A stretch of DNA of 64,000 nt. Origin: Persicaria tinctoria. Its lineage: Eukaryota; Streptophyta; Magnoliopsida; Caryophyllales; Polygonaceae. Position 1 is the stretch's first letter, and each line of letters begins with the position of its first letter. The position numbers and the translations under genes were made by a program. Positions 34,060-45,027 of this stretch are shown piece after piece. The stretch spans positions 42,297,373 to 42,361,372 of the forward strand of contig JBANSL010000008.1 of assembly GCA_037127255.1 (NCBI GenBank). The letters run 5' to 3'. The notes under the pieces are model-generated. The model was not told the origin of the DNA and did not search any database. It was given only the letters and a program-made list of their open reading frames with translations.

Positions 34060-35951
34060 TGTTGTTAGGAGGAAATCAAGTATGAAATATAATGAAATAA
34101 TCAAACCAGATTTGTGCCCCGGCAAATAAATACAAGACTCCTCCAATGCAGTAAGAGAAAGTCAGGATCGAATCCACGAGGAAGCACGTCAGCAGTTCTC
34201 AGGTAGCTGTAAATCTCACAGACAAAGCAGCAGAAAGACAGAAACACAGAAACAAGGAAAGTACCAGAAATAAAAGCAGAAAAGAACAAACAAAAGCAAA
34301 GACTCCCAAGACCAGGGTATCAACACCACAACGATAACCATGCAAAGTAACACATAAAGGCACAAAAGATCATGCTTTCCATCAAATAACTTTCGTTATT
34401 AACAAATAGGCATATAGAGGCTTTCGCATAAACCCTAATCGTTACTAACCCTTTTTCACATAATTAACCCAAGTTGCATTAAGATCACTTTCGCTTCAAT
34501 AACACAAACAAGGGTCACCTTCAACTCTCGCAAAAGAATCATGCTCATAGGGATAGAAGACGAATTGCATAAAAAGATCTGACCTTTACCGCATCACCTC
34601 ACATGGCCACCGTCGGGCTCACCCCAGCCCCAGAAGTGGGTGGACGACTCACGCATCATCGCAATCGCAGACATTGATTGATGAAAATAAACTTGCATTA
34701 ACTATATTCAAAGCCTTTACAATTCCGGCAATCAACTTTCGCAGAAAGCCAAAACCTTAAAAACCTCAGAACTCCCTGAACTGTATCTGTGGAACTACTT
34801 GTCTCTCTCTGAAATTGAATGAATAAAACTGAGCCCCTAGGGCTTTATTTATAGTGATCAAACCTCGCTAATCAAGGAAATAATCATCTATCTATATCTA
34901 CTTAAAGCTTAAAGATAAATAAATTGCATAAGGAAATAAATCTTTAAAGGAAAAGATAAATATAAACTAGGTAGGTCTTCATGTGTTGATAGATTTCCTT
35001 CCATGGATAGAACTTGATCAAATTTGGATAGATCTCGGCCATTCTCGGATTTCTTCGTGCCCAAGGATTCCAAGTCTACTCGGACTGCTCAAGTCGACTC
35101 GTTTGCGGAAACTGGTCTACTCGACATCGACAAGGGCTTCGTCGACCTCGACTAGGATTCATCGTCGACTTGGCTTCTCGGCTAGATCTGCTCGACGTGG
35201 CTCGGACATGGGTTCCTGGCGCTCATCGACCTCGAGTAGCCCTAGTCGACATCGAGTAGAATTGTTCCGTCGACTAGGTCTTCTCGGGTAGGTGTACTCG
35301 ACAAGCCTGGGTCTGGACTCGGGGCTCGTCGATCTCGACTAGGGTTTGTCGAGATCGAGTAGGGGTGTGATCTTCCCTGGTCGAAAAGCTTCTCCTCGGC
35401 ATGGACTCGGATTTGCACTGGGTGGCTCGTCGATCTCGATTAGGGCGTTGTCGAGATCGAGTAGGATTGTGCTCGACGTCTTCGTCCTCGGCTTCTCGAT
35501 CAGCTCCTCTCCTCGTCGACTCCGGGTGTGGTACTGGGCTTCGTCGATCTCGACCAGGTCTTGTTGAGATCGAATTGGGTTCCGGAGCTTGGTTGGTTTG
35601 GCTCTCGACGTTGCTCCTCGTCGACAAGACAGTGCTCGGACATGCTCGTCGAGATCGAGTAAGGTCTACTTGGGATCGAGTGGCCTGGGTTGTCGGCTCG
35701 ATTCGACTAGTTCCGCTGCTTCTTTGACCTTGGACTTCTGTAGTGGATTTCCAAGCTTTTCTGACCTTCCTTAGAATTGTTGTAAAACGCCTCGAATTCT
35801 GCGATTTAAACAGAAACTGGTGTAGATTCCATAATTTGGAAAATAACCATAAACCACATAGATTATGTACTATCTTAGCCCAAATGCATGAAATGTATGC
35901 AGAAATCGATATAAAAGTAAATGTAGAACATGGCAAATTAGGTTTACAAGA
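34060..35951 (-). repeat. 5' LTR of copy 2
   Basis: The 1892-bp LTR begins (minus strand) TCTTGTAAACC and ends CTCCTAACAACA. It holds the TATA box 34846-34853, the leader and a dense TCGA-decamer region (about 35090-35680). Compared with the other LTR of the same element it lacks about 300 bp of U5, including the second TCGA cluster. The deletion point near 34300 lies at an AAAGA microhomology. Confidence 0.88.
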
Positions 35952-35956
35952 CATTC

Positions 35957-36530
35957 CTTGCGAAGGAAAAGGGGTTTGGATAGATCTATTCTATGTAAAG
36001 ATAATGAAAACATTCATAAGATAAATATTTCCTAAAAAGATAGAATTTAAATAACTTGGTGTACAAGGATTAATCTAGAAGAGATATAATCTTGTAACTT
36101 ATTAATTCTACTTACATAAAATAACAATAATGAATTAATGGACTAATAATCTCGGCCCAACACATAATGTGTACTCGACATGGGATTTGTTGACACTCGA
36201 CATGGCTTGGCCCACTCGACATAAGGAGGTCTCGAGTGGCCCATGTGAATGCCTAGTTCTCTTGTCTTCATGAAGGATGTTGTCGAGTCTGCATGAGCTT
36301 TGTTTGAGGACGGAAGCTCATTTCTTGTGTTGGGGGAGTAGCTTTGAGCCAAGTGATCCAGGGTGGGCTGAACCCTTGCTCTATTGTTCCTTGGTAACGG
36401 ACAAGAAGGGCTTTGGTTGCATCTTGAATCTTCTTGCCCCTTGCATGAGTGATAGGGCCATCGAATGGAACCTTCATATTGTCCTCAATGTCACCAAGAG
36501 TCATCAATAATTGCACTGCATCAGAGAGTG
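35957..36530 (-). mobile_element. Fragment of a gypsy element, polyprotein end
   Basis: A minus-strand frame (36516-36268) contains GDIEDNMKVPFDGPITHARG followed by KKIQDATKALL. The GPIT(R)ARAKK pattern is common near the end of plant Ty3/gypsy polyproteins. 36160-36240 holds three TCGACATGG/TCGACATAAG motifs on the plus strand. No LTR boundaries were found. It is an old fragment, and the family is uncertain. Confidence 0.45.
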
Positions 36531-38822
36531 TGGATGTCGGTTATCCAACATTTTCACTCGGATTCAAGGCTTTGTATACACGGCGCCCGCCAGCCCATCC
36601 ACGACGCCCGCCGTCCCTGTAGAGAGTTCGTCTTTTGGTCATTTTCATGGTTTTCTACGATATTGCCCTTGAGTTTGCATCATGTCTTCAGTTCCTGCTA
36701 TGAAGAAGCCCAGATTTTTAGGTGAGCACTGCTGACAAGCTCGCTAGTCTTTCGGATGAGCTCTCTGGTCTTTAGAATGCGTTATTGACTGCCTTACAGG
36801 ACATCAATCAGCGGTCTGGACACCAGACCCCGCCTTCACAGTAATTGATTAATCATTTGCTTCCTTCAAACCCTTTAATTTATTTTTCACTGTTCCTTTT
36901 TGTGTTTCTATGCATTGAGGACCATGCAATATGCAAGTGTGAGAGGGAGAAGTGAAGTGAATTAGTTAGTTAGGTTTGTCCATGTTTGAATTTTTGTTTC
37001 ATGTTTGATTTTTAGTCTTTTATTTATGTTATTTCTTTTATGTTATAGAAAATGTCAAAAAAGAAAAATATGCGAGTCTTGTTTTCATGCATTGCTTATT
37101 GTATTATCAAAGATTTTCATCTAATTTGAGTTTGTCCTATTTGACTTTATACGTGCATGATCTTATAAATCCCATGGAGTTCTGGAATGATTTGACATTG
37201 TCTTTAAAATTGATTTTTATGTGAAATATGATTAGGCATCGGTAATTGAGCATGTATGATATAAGTTTGTGACCATGCTTGATATTGAACAAAAATTTGT
37301 CGCAGTGAGATATTTTTGGCCTTAAAAGGGATACATCTATATTCCTTTTGCTTTTCTTTTGTGATTTACTCTTCCTATGCATTTATCATTGAGTATTGCC
37401 ATGGTTATTTATTTTCAAGACCGATTATATAATGGTTCATTACTTGATAAGTTCAAATGATAGAGGCAACCTTTTACCCACATATTTATCCATGTCTACC
37501 CTATGTTATATCTTGCTTTGAAGCCAATTTGAACCTTTAGCCTATTTTATTGATAGCTCCATAACACTATACTATTCCTAGCCTATGATAAGCTTTACCC
37601 TTATTCCGGGGGAATTGAGATTTTGAGTGGGTTATGAAATCTATATTAGAGACTGAGGAGAATGAAGCTAAAGTGTTATGTTATGGTTTATGGTTTTGAG
37701 AAGATGTAATGTTATGTGCTTAATTATTCCCTCATTTTTATGCATTTGTTCCACATGTATTTCGGCTCAAGAAAGAAAAATAAAACATTTGGACCTAGGC
37801 AGGATAAAATTCACCTATGGGTAAAAGTAAGTAAAAAAAATCCAAAATTAAAAAAAAAAAAAAAAAGAGAATACAAGAGTCAATTTGTTTTATTGAATGA
37901 TTTTTTGAGTTTTTATGATGATGTTGAGAGATGTTGTGTCTTTCTGGGCTTGAGTATTATTGAGTTTATAGCACCACATGACCAAATACAATCATTGCCC
38001 TTATGTTTCTTTACCAAGCCACATTACAACCTCGCTGAATGGAATCTTCTATTAAGGTTTCCATTGAGCGAAAGTCCTCTTGATGTCCTTATTTTTGCAT
38101 TGACGTATCCGGTGGAGATTTTGTGATATAAATGTCAATATTTGAGCTGATGCATGTATATGGAATTGTGGTGAGTGTATGCTTAAAGCCTAAACATATG
38201 AGAGTGAGAGATACACATTTTATCCTTGGTAAGGTTAGATTTTTGAGCATGCAAGCTGCTTGATCCCATATATACATGTTATGACGTTTATATGACTTGA
38301 TTGTATTTGAACTATTGATGATATTGCTTTTGATGAGTAAAGTTATGAAAGAATTTCCTGTGAGATGCGTAGATGATGTTTTTGTCTTATGGTTGCTTAC
38401 GTGCGTGAGGAGAGATCGATACCTATGCTCACTCCAATTAAATAAATTTATGCTTGAATCCTTGAGAGCCTTTGATGGACAAGGGAGCTTGGGTTTGGCT
38501 TTTGGAGTGGTCAATATGTCGGGTATAGGCGTGGATTGGTTTGCATAGGTATCGGCGACGAGAGTAGAGGGGTTAGCGTGGAGGGTCTGTTCAGGATCTT
38601 CTTTAGAGGGGCTAATGCCGAGGTCAAGATGGTCGGCGTCGAGGGTCTGTTCACTTACAGTAATTAGGGTCTCGAAAAATACGAAAATCAACACAAACGA
38701 CACACTTTCCCAACACAAAAGCTAATAAAACGAATTAGATGGAATGAAAACATGATACAAAATATAACTAAAAATGCGGACATCAGTTGCTTGAGGACAA
38801 GCAAGAGTTAAGTGTGGGGGGA
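36531..38822 (+). mobile_element. 3' internal region of an older Athila/Tat-like element
   Basis: This is mostly non-coding. The plus-strand signatures are GCATTGAGGACCATGCAA followed by a purine block at 36934-36952, and TTGCTTGAGGACAAGC followed by AAGTGTGGGGGGA at 38810-38822. It is the same two-tract design as copies 1 and 4. The final tract would be followed by this element's own 3' LTR, which now lies beyond copy 4 (from about 52120). A 17-base A-run is at about 37850. A minus-strand gag-linker fragment is embedded near its end. Confidence 0.55.
38405..38668 (-). pseudogene. Gag-protease linker fragment, Athila type
   Basis: The minus strand reads SEQTLDADHLDLGISPSKED, then KPKLPCPSKALKD. 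The second piece matches KKLPFPTKSLKDP, the junction before the protease in copy 1 (about 6880-6920). It is in opposite orientation to the surrounding region, so it is either an independent fragment or a local inversion. There is no protease domain behind it. Confidence 0.45.
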
Positions 38823-40026
38823 TGTTGTGAGCTGAATCTGCCATGTTTTACAGTAACTTTTATATCGATTTCTGCATGCATTTCATTCATTTGGGCTAAG
38901 ATAATACGAAATCTATGTAGTTTATGTTTATTTGCCAAATTATGGAATCTACACCAGTTTCTGTTTAATTCGCAGAAATCGAGGCGTTTTACAGCAATTC
39001 TACAGAATGTCGGAAAAGCTCGGAAAACCACTACAGAAGTCCAAAGTCAAAGCAGCGGAACCAGTCAAATCGAGCCGAGGAACCAGACTACTCGATCTCG
39101 AGTAGACCTTACTCGACCTAGACGAGCATGTCCGAGCAAGCCTTGTCGACAGAGCCTGATCGAGAAAGCCAGACCAACCCGGCTCCGGACCCAACTCGAT
39201 CTCGACAAGCCCTGGTCGATATCGACGAAGCCCAGACACCACACCCGGAGTCGACGAGGAGAGAAGCTGCCCGAGAAGCCGAGCACACCTTTACTAGATC
39301 TCGACGAACCCTTGTCAAGATCGACAAGCCATCCAGAGCAAGTCCGAGGAGGAGTCCTCGACGAGACCACCGAGAGCCCTCTTCGACGAACCCTACTCGA
39401 TCTCGACAAGCCTTGGTCGAGATCGACGAGACCCTGAGTCCAGATCCGAGCCAGTCGAGTAAACATACCCGAGGAGACCTAGTCGGCAATACTTTTCTAC
39501 TCGAGGTTGACTACGTCTTGTCGAGGTCGACGAGCACCAGGAGCCAAGACTGAGCCACATCGAGCAGAGCTAGCCGGGAAGTCCAGTCGACGATGAACCC
39601 TACTCGAGGTCGACGAAGCCTTGTCGAGGTCGAGTAGACCAGATCCCAAAAACGCGTCGACGAAGACCTGTCCGAGTAGACTTGGGATTCCTTGGGGCCG
39701 AAGGAGGAAGATTTTATCCAAATCCATCAAGACTATCCATGGGAGACAAGATCTATCAACATCATGAAGACTTACCCTCTTTAGTTTTATCTTTTCCTTT
39801 TAGATTTATTTCCATTATGACATTTATTTATCTTTTAAAGCTTTAGATATAATTTTAGATAGAGATAGAAGATTTCTATCCTTGATTAGCTAGGGAATGA
39901 AGCCTATAAATAAAGCCCTAGGGGCTGGTTTTTCATTCATTCAAATTTAGAGACAATTAGTTCCACAGAGAGAAGTTTAGGAGTTCTAAGGTATTTTTGG
40001 GTTTTGGCTTTCTACGAAAGTTGATT
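38823..40026 (+). repeat. 5' LTR of copy 4, first part
   Basis: This aligns with 49971-51150 of the 3' LTR. It includes the U3 TCGA cluster (about 39085-39680) and a TATA box at 39905-39912. It ends in ATT, the target of the TIR transposon. It has a 14-base insertion near 39385 compared with the 3' LTR. Confidence 0.92.
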
Positions 40027-40044
40027 AACTACTACAATTAAGCC

Positions 40045-40180
40045 CTATTGTAACAATTTTTTGTGGCGGTTAATGTATTGTAGCGGTTTATGTGGCGGTT
40101 TCATCTAATGTGGCGGTTCAAGTTGCGGATTTGATGATGTTTAGCTATTGTGGCGGTTTTGATTAGCTATTGTGGCGGTG
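40045..40180. repeat. Subterminal TGTGGCGGTTT repeats, left
   Basis: About seven copies of a TGTGGCGGTT-like motif occur in about 130 bp, some followed by ATTAGCTA. They match the right-end array. Confidence 0.85.
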
Positions 40181-41491
40181 CCTTCTTTCTCTAAAAAAAA
40201 CAAAGGAAAGAAAACCTAAATCTCTCCTCTCGTGTTCGGCAGGGGCTTTATGTTTCTCTTTCCTGCCCTCGCCGCAAGCCATTTCACCATACCCTTGCGA
40301 TCCCAGATCTAGTCTTCCTCATTCGTCCACCGGAATTCTTGTCGAGAAGCGTCGCCACCGTCCTTCCAGGCACGCCTCCACTTCTCTTGATCTCTGTCGT
40401 CGAACACTCCCGTCCACTGCCGAAGACAAACCCTGGGCAACTGTTTGAGCGCCGGAGCTGCTGCTAGGCAACGCCGTAAGTGGCGGATGTTGTGTCCCCT
40501 CCCAATCCGAGATTCTTCACCTATAATTCTCTCCTGATCTATTCTTATCTCCGCCTGGGATCTAGGGTTTTATATTGTGATAATTTTGATTTGATTTTTA
40601 TGATTCAATTTTGGCGTGGCAGGTATGGGGGCGGCTTCTGGGACGACGAAGAGTGGCGTCGGTGTGGCGTCGCCGGTCTTCCTGCCGGGATGGCCATCGG
40701 GATCGTTGGTGATGCAGGTGTCAGGTCTGCCTTCATCTTGTTTGCAAATTGTTGGTGAAATTGCTTTGATGTTTGTTGTTGTATGGTTGTTTTTGTTTGA
40801 AATCTCCGTCTTGATTCCCTCCTCAAATTTAACGATTGATTACAATTTAATCACAGGCTTTTAGTAATTCCACAGTCCACACCCTTGTTAAAAACTCTAT
40901 TATTTGAATTTCATCAAGAGAAGCCAAATTAATTTGGCAATTTAGTTTATTGGTAGCTAGGAACTTGGATGGACTTTATCACATCCTTATCCATCTTAAT
41001 TAATGTTTATGCTGGCTCTATATATGAACTGGATGAATGTGATTGTGTGGCTTTGCAGTACTTTGGATTAGTGCTTTTGTAGTTGATTATAGCTAGTGAC
41101 TTAAATTGTTAATTTGTCTCGTTGAAATGTTGAACCATTACTTCAGTTTAGAATAGCTTCAAATTAATATTATCATCTTTGCTGCTATTTTGTTTATTTT
41201 AATGCTTCAAGTAGTTACAATTTTTTATATTAAAATCAATGGTTATGAAAATGAGTGGATTTTGTTGCTTGGAAGTAGCTCGTTAAGTGTTTCAGCTGAA
41301 GGTTTGCACCAGAGACTTTTTATTTGAATTTTAAATAATGGCTATGTTTCTTGCCTTACCAAGATCAATGAGTAGCAGTTAAAAGGTTGTCTTGTGTTTG
41401 TCTTGGAAATGCTTTTAATGGGATCTCATTGTTGAATGTCTACATTGGTTTCTTTTTTTTTTCGTGTTGAAGCTTTATACATGAAAGAGTT
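40181..41491. other. Interior of the TIR transposon, 5' part
   Basis: 40190-40480 is CT-rich and C-rich like a plant 5' untranslated region, with AAACCTAAATCTCTC. Short frames such as 40616-40864 end in a hydrophobic stretch but match nothing I know. These may be the leader and first exons of a captured gene. 40865-41491 shows nothing recognisable. Confidence 0.4.
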
Positions 41492-41515
41492 GTGTCATTT
41501 ACATGTGGTTGTTCA

Positions 41516-41722
41516 CTAGATTGTAGTAGTACTTGGTTGGAAGGATCAGATAAGGTGTTCATTCCATTTTTGGCATGCGGAGACCTATCTGGGTATGACT
41601 CTGACTGTCGTACGCGCTCCCTACTACAACTGCATGATGGAACCTACCGGAGCCTGGACCTAGTGCAACCACCTACTGCTCCTTATAAGAAAGCTATTGA
41701 GCTTAAGAAAGATGCGCTCTAG
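41516..41722 (+). pseudogene. Captured 3' exon of a TRM7/FtsJ-like tRNA 2'-O-methyltransferase
   Basis: The frame reads LDCSSTWLEGSDKVFIPFLA, CGDLSGYDSD, then LVQPPTAPYKKAIELKK and a stop. FIPFLACGDLSGYDSD and the QPP-(I/T)-APPYK-A-LKK tail are diagnostic of the C-terminus of eukaryotic TRM7/FTSJ1, which methylates the anticodon loop of tRNAs. The SAM-binding core is absent, so this piece has no catalytic ability. After GYDSD the family has RSYPL, while here it reads CRTRSLLQL, suggesting a small compensated frameshift. There is no ATG near the start. It is an exon fragment in the plus orientation. Confidence 0.75.
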
Positions 41723-43724
41723 GGAGTTCAGCAGCTCGAAAAGCTCTCTTGATTCCTAACGCATAAATAGACAAGTTGGTGTCCAACAAATTAGGTAGGT
41801 CATCTTCATTACTTGATTTTAAGATTGTAATTGTTGTAGTTGACAACATGTTTTTCTTCAGGATTTATTTAGTGATCTCCATGTATTTGTCCTTATTCAA
41901 TGAAGAAACTATATCAAAATATATTGTTTTTTTTAAATGGAAAATGAGTGAGCGCTGTTAGTGAAATTTTTTATTAGTGAATCATCTCTGAATATAAATT
42001 TAGAATTAAGTGATTGGGATTTCTCAACTTCACATGATCAGAATATCATTTCTCCTAGATGCAGTTCTTTCCGGTTAGATTTGCTTTTTTGAGATATTGT
42101 GTCAGGAAGATATACATGCAGTCCCATTTGGAAGGGATAAATAAACATCCACGAAGCTACTGAGACCACATTTAGTCAGCATATATCTATACCAAAAAAC
42201 AGGGCATCATGTATATTGATGAAATGGACAAGATCACCAAAAAGTCTTTTCTTTTCGGTTTCTATTTGAAGTTGTGTTTAATCCAAAATGGGAATTTTCT
42301 AAGTTTGTTTATAAATTGTTATTCTGGTTTGCTTTTATTGCAGGCTGAGAGTCCTAATATTAGCAGAGATGTATCCGGAGAAGGTGTCCAGTAGGCATGA
42401 CTAAAAATGCTTGAAGGAACTGTAAGTGCATTTTCTGCGTTGTTATAGATAGATCGTTCTTCTTTTTGTTCCTTTTTTCTGGCTCTGATAAAAGAAATTA
42501 TTTGAGTTCAAAAAAAAGCTTTTCATCTTCCTGGTCACCAACATACTTTAGACTTGAGCTATATTTATTGGGCAGACCAAGCCTATCTCCAATTAAAGTT
42601 CCAGCAAGATTGCTTTATGAGGCTTTTAGTTGAATCTCTCATCACTTAGCTTAATTTCCATTGAGGTATGGTGGCATTACCATCTATCAGACAGATTAGA
42701 GTATTTCAGCTCTGCAAATAATGAAGGATGACAAAAGGACCTTACATGGCCTTGCGCTCTCTTCCAAAATCGCAGGTAGGCTCTCTCCTTCTCTTTTATT
42801 TCTCTGCTTAATCTCTTGCTTATTGTACCAGTTGGTACAAGTAATCTTACCGGAAATAAGTAGTATCTTTTCTTTTAGACTCTATACTGTATTTTAAATC
42901 AGTGTTATGTTTTTACATGATATGATGTAGCATACTAATTGAATTCAACCTTTACCAAGTTCTATAATGCTATGTCTATACTCCTACCATTGCCTAGTCA
43001 ATCCATTTTAATTCATATATATCTTTTTCATCATCTTCTATTCTTTCTCAAAATTTGACATTATTTTCCACCCATGTGAAATTGTTGTTGTTCATTTTGT
43101 AGGAAACATTGTACAATCTGTGGATGGCAACTTTGGAGCTTTGGGATTCTTCCATCATGAAGCAGATTGATCTCCAGTAGCTCTAGCCGAAGCTGAATGT
43201 GGCGTTGAATGAGCAAGTGAATTTTTTCCGTGTTCATGAAATCTTGGTCAGCACAAGCTTGCTGGGGTATGTATTGATCTGCATCGGATTTTAACTTTGA
43301 AATCAGTAAAACTGTGCTTTTCTCTATTTTGATGATGTTGTACATCATATGAATGAATCACCTACATTGATGATTATTCTTGAATGAATTTATCATCTAC
43401 TAATCAATCCATTGGAATCTTGATGGAAGATGAATTGAAGCTTTATTGCTTGATGTTTTGGACCTTCATGATAATGTCTATGTTTCACAAGAGTGTAAAT
43501 TGACATCTCTTATCTCCTCAACGAGCTCCTCTTGCATTGGTTGATTCGTTATAGTGGCCTGGAGTTGTATAGTTAATAAGGTTTGAGATTTTATCGGGTG
43601 TGTTTGGACCGGTAATGATGAGGATAAAGGTATAATGCACCCAAAATTGGGTGCATTCTACTATTTTTTTTTAAAAATCTGTTGGACTTTTTAGCTCGGG
43701 TCTAGAGGATCCGGGCTAATAACC
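41723..43724. other. Interior of the TIR transposon, 3' part
   Basis: No gene is supported. 43102-43178 reads ETLYNLWMATLELWDSSIMK and could be an exon from another host gene, preceded by a TTTTGTAG acceptor-like sequence, but I cannot name it. The rest is AT-rich and unremarkable. Confidence 0.4.
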
Positions 43725-43950
43725 GCTACAGTAAATAAAAACCGCTACAATAGGTTTGAAAAACTGCCACAATAGATATTATTTTGTGGCGGCTTTTCTA
43801 TCCATTGTGGCGGTTTTTCTATCTATTGTGGCGGTTTTAAGAGTTTGCAATAAACCGCCACAATAGGTATTAAAACCGCCACAATAGACCTAATGCAACG
43901 CGAGCAACAGAGGCGGGTAAATGTGGCGGTTTTGAGCCGCTACATTAGCC
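43725..43950. repeat. Subterminal TGTGGCGGTTT repeats, right
   Basis: These are copies of CTATTGTGGCGGTTTT and its reverse complement AAAACCGCCACAATAG in mixed orientation, which can fold on themselves. They probably serve as binding sites for a trans-acting transposase, by analogy with CACTA elements. Confidence 0.85.
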
Positions 43951-43973
43951 CTTAATTCTTGTAGTTATATATT

Positions 43974-44944
43974 GCCGGGATTGTAAAGGCTTTTGAATTT
44001 AGTTTAATGCAAGTTATTTCTTTTCATTCAATGTCTGCGATTGCGATGAGGCGTGAGTAGTCCACCCACTTCTGGGGCTGGGGTGAGCCCGACGGTGGCC
44101 ATGTGAGGCGATGCAATAAAGGTCAGATCTTTTTGTGCAATTCATCTTCTATCCTTATAAGCATGATTCTTTTGCGAGAGTTGAAGGTGATCCTTGTTTG
44201 TGTTATTGAAGCGAAAGTGATCTTAATGCAACTTGGATTAATTATGTGAAAAAGGGTTAGTAACAATTAGGGTTTATGCGAAAGCCTCTATATGCCTATT
44301 TGTTAACGACGACAGTTCTTTGATGGAAAGCATGATCTTTTATGCCTTTGTGTGTTACCTTGCATGGTTATCGTTGTGGTGTTGATACCCTGGGTTTGGA
44401 AGTCTTTTACTATATTGAAGTTTATTTCTGTCGGAAATCTGAGTTTTGTTCGAAATTCTGCAAACTTAAGTTTCTGTTTTTAGTCGACCTAGAGGAAGCT
44501 TTGTCGAGATCGAGTAGTGCCTTGTCGATCTCGAGTACGGCCAGTCTAGGTCGAGTTGGTTTTTTTCTATTCTTGTCGATTTCAAGTTTCTGTCTTTACT
44601 TACTGTGGTCGATCTCGAGTAGGAGTTTGTCGAGATCGACGAGCCCTTTGCTTTGCTTTTAGTTTCTGCTTTGCTTTTAGTTTCTGCTTTGCTTTTTATT
44701 TTCTGTTTTGCTTTGTTCTTTGCTTTTGTTTGTCTTTTCTGCTCTTGTTTCTGTCTTTCTGCTGCCTTGTCTGTGAGAATTTACAGCTATCTGAGAACTG
44801 CTGACGTGCTTCCTCGTGGATTCGATCCTGACTATTCTCTTACTACAACGGGAGGAAGTCTTGTATTTATTTGCTGAGACATGGAAGTCAGTCTGAACTT
44901 TATTTTCTATTTATTTCATACTTGCCCATCCTCCTGCAACAACA
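43974..44944 (+). repeat. 5' LTR of copy 4, second part
   Basis: It continues at GCCGGGATTGTAAAGG after the ATT duplication and holds the leader, the U5 TCGA cluster (about 44480-44645) and the T-rich end with a tandem CTTTGCTTTTAGTTTCTG unit (one more copy than the 3' LTR). Confidence 0.92.
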
Positions 44945-44947
44945 AAT

Positions 44948-44965
44948 TGGCGCCGTTGCCGGGGA
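44948..44965 (+). promoter_or_regulatory. Primer binding site of copy 4, tRNA-Asp
   Basis: TGGCGCCGTTGCCGGGGA, three bases after the LTR end, is identical to the sites in copies 1 and 2. Confidence 0.95.
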
Positions 44966-45027
44966 AGCTATCAATCGCGCCTTAGGTAGTCAGTTCTCAC
45001 TGTTTCTTTGAGTTACTTTTCAGGTGT

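Larger units (their letters stand above)
31260..35951 (-). mobile_element. Athila-like gypsy element, copy 2, internally deleted
   Basis: A minus-strand element is bounded by the duplication CATTC (31255-31259 and 35952-35956). The 5' LTR is on the right (34060-35951), followed leftwards by the tRNA-Asp site and gag. The gag then runs directly into the middle of the 3' LTR near 32626. So the gag end, protease, 3' non-coding tail, polypurine tract and the first part of the 3' LTR are all lost. The LTR outer base reads TC instead of TG when aligned to copies 1 and 4. It is a distinct subfamily that shares the leader and gag with copies 1 and 4. Confidence 0.88.
40027..43970. mobile_element. Non-autonomous TIR transposon with a captured TRM7 fragment
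   Basis: The 3944-bp insert is flanked by ATT (40024-40026 and 43971-43973), and the empty site is seen in the 3' LTR (GTTGATTGCCGGG). The ends are inverted repeats: left AACTACTACAATTAAG, right (minus) AACTACAAGAATTAAG, with four extra bases ATAT outside the right copy. Both ends carry many TGTGGCGGTTTT-type motifs in both orientations. The 3-bp duplication and subterminal repeats point to a CACTA-like element whose first C has become A. The exact termini could differ by a few bases. No transposase is encoded. Confidence 0.75.

Noticed and set aside
38089..38718. Whole 209-codon minus-strand frame as a gene
   Set aside because: Only its first third resembles an Athila gag linker. The rest is low-complexity and without known domains.
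43102..43178. Possible host exon ETLYNLWMATLELWDSS
   Set aside because: It reminded me weakly of coiled-coil microtubule proteins, but too short and unsupported to name.
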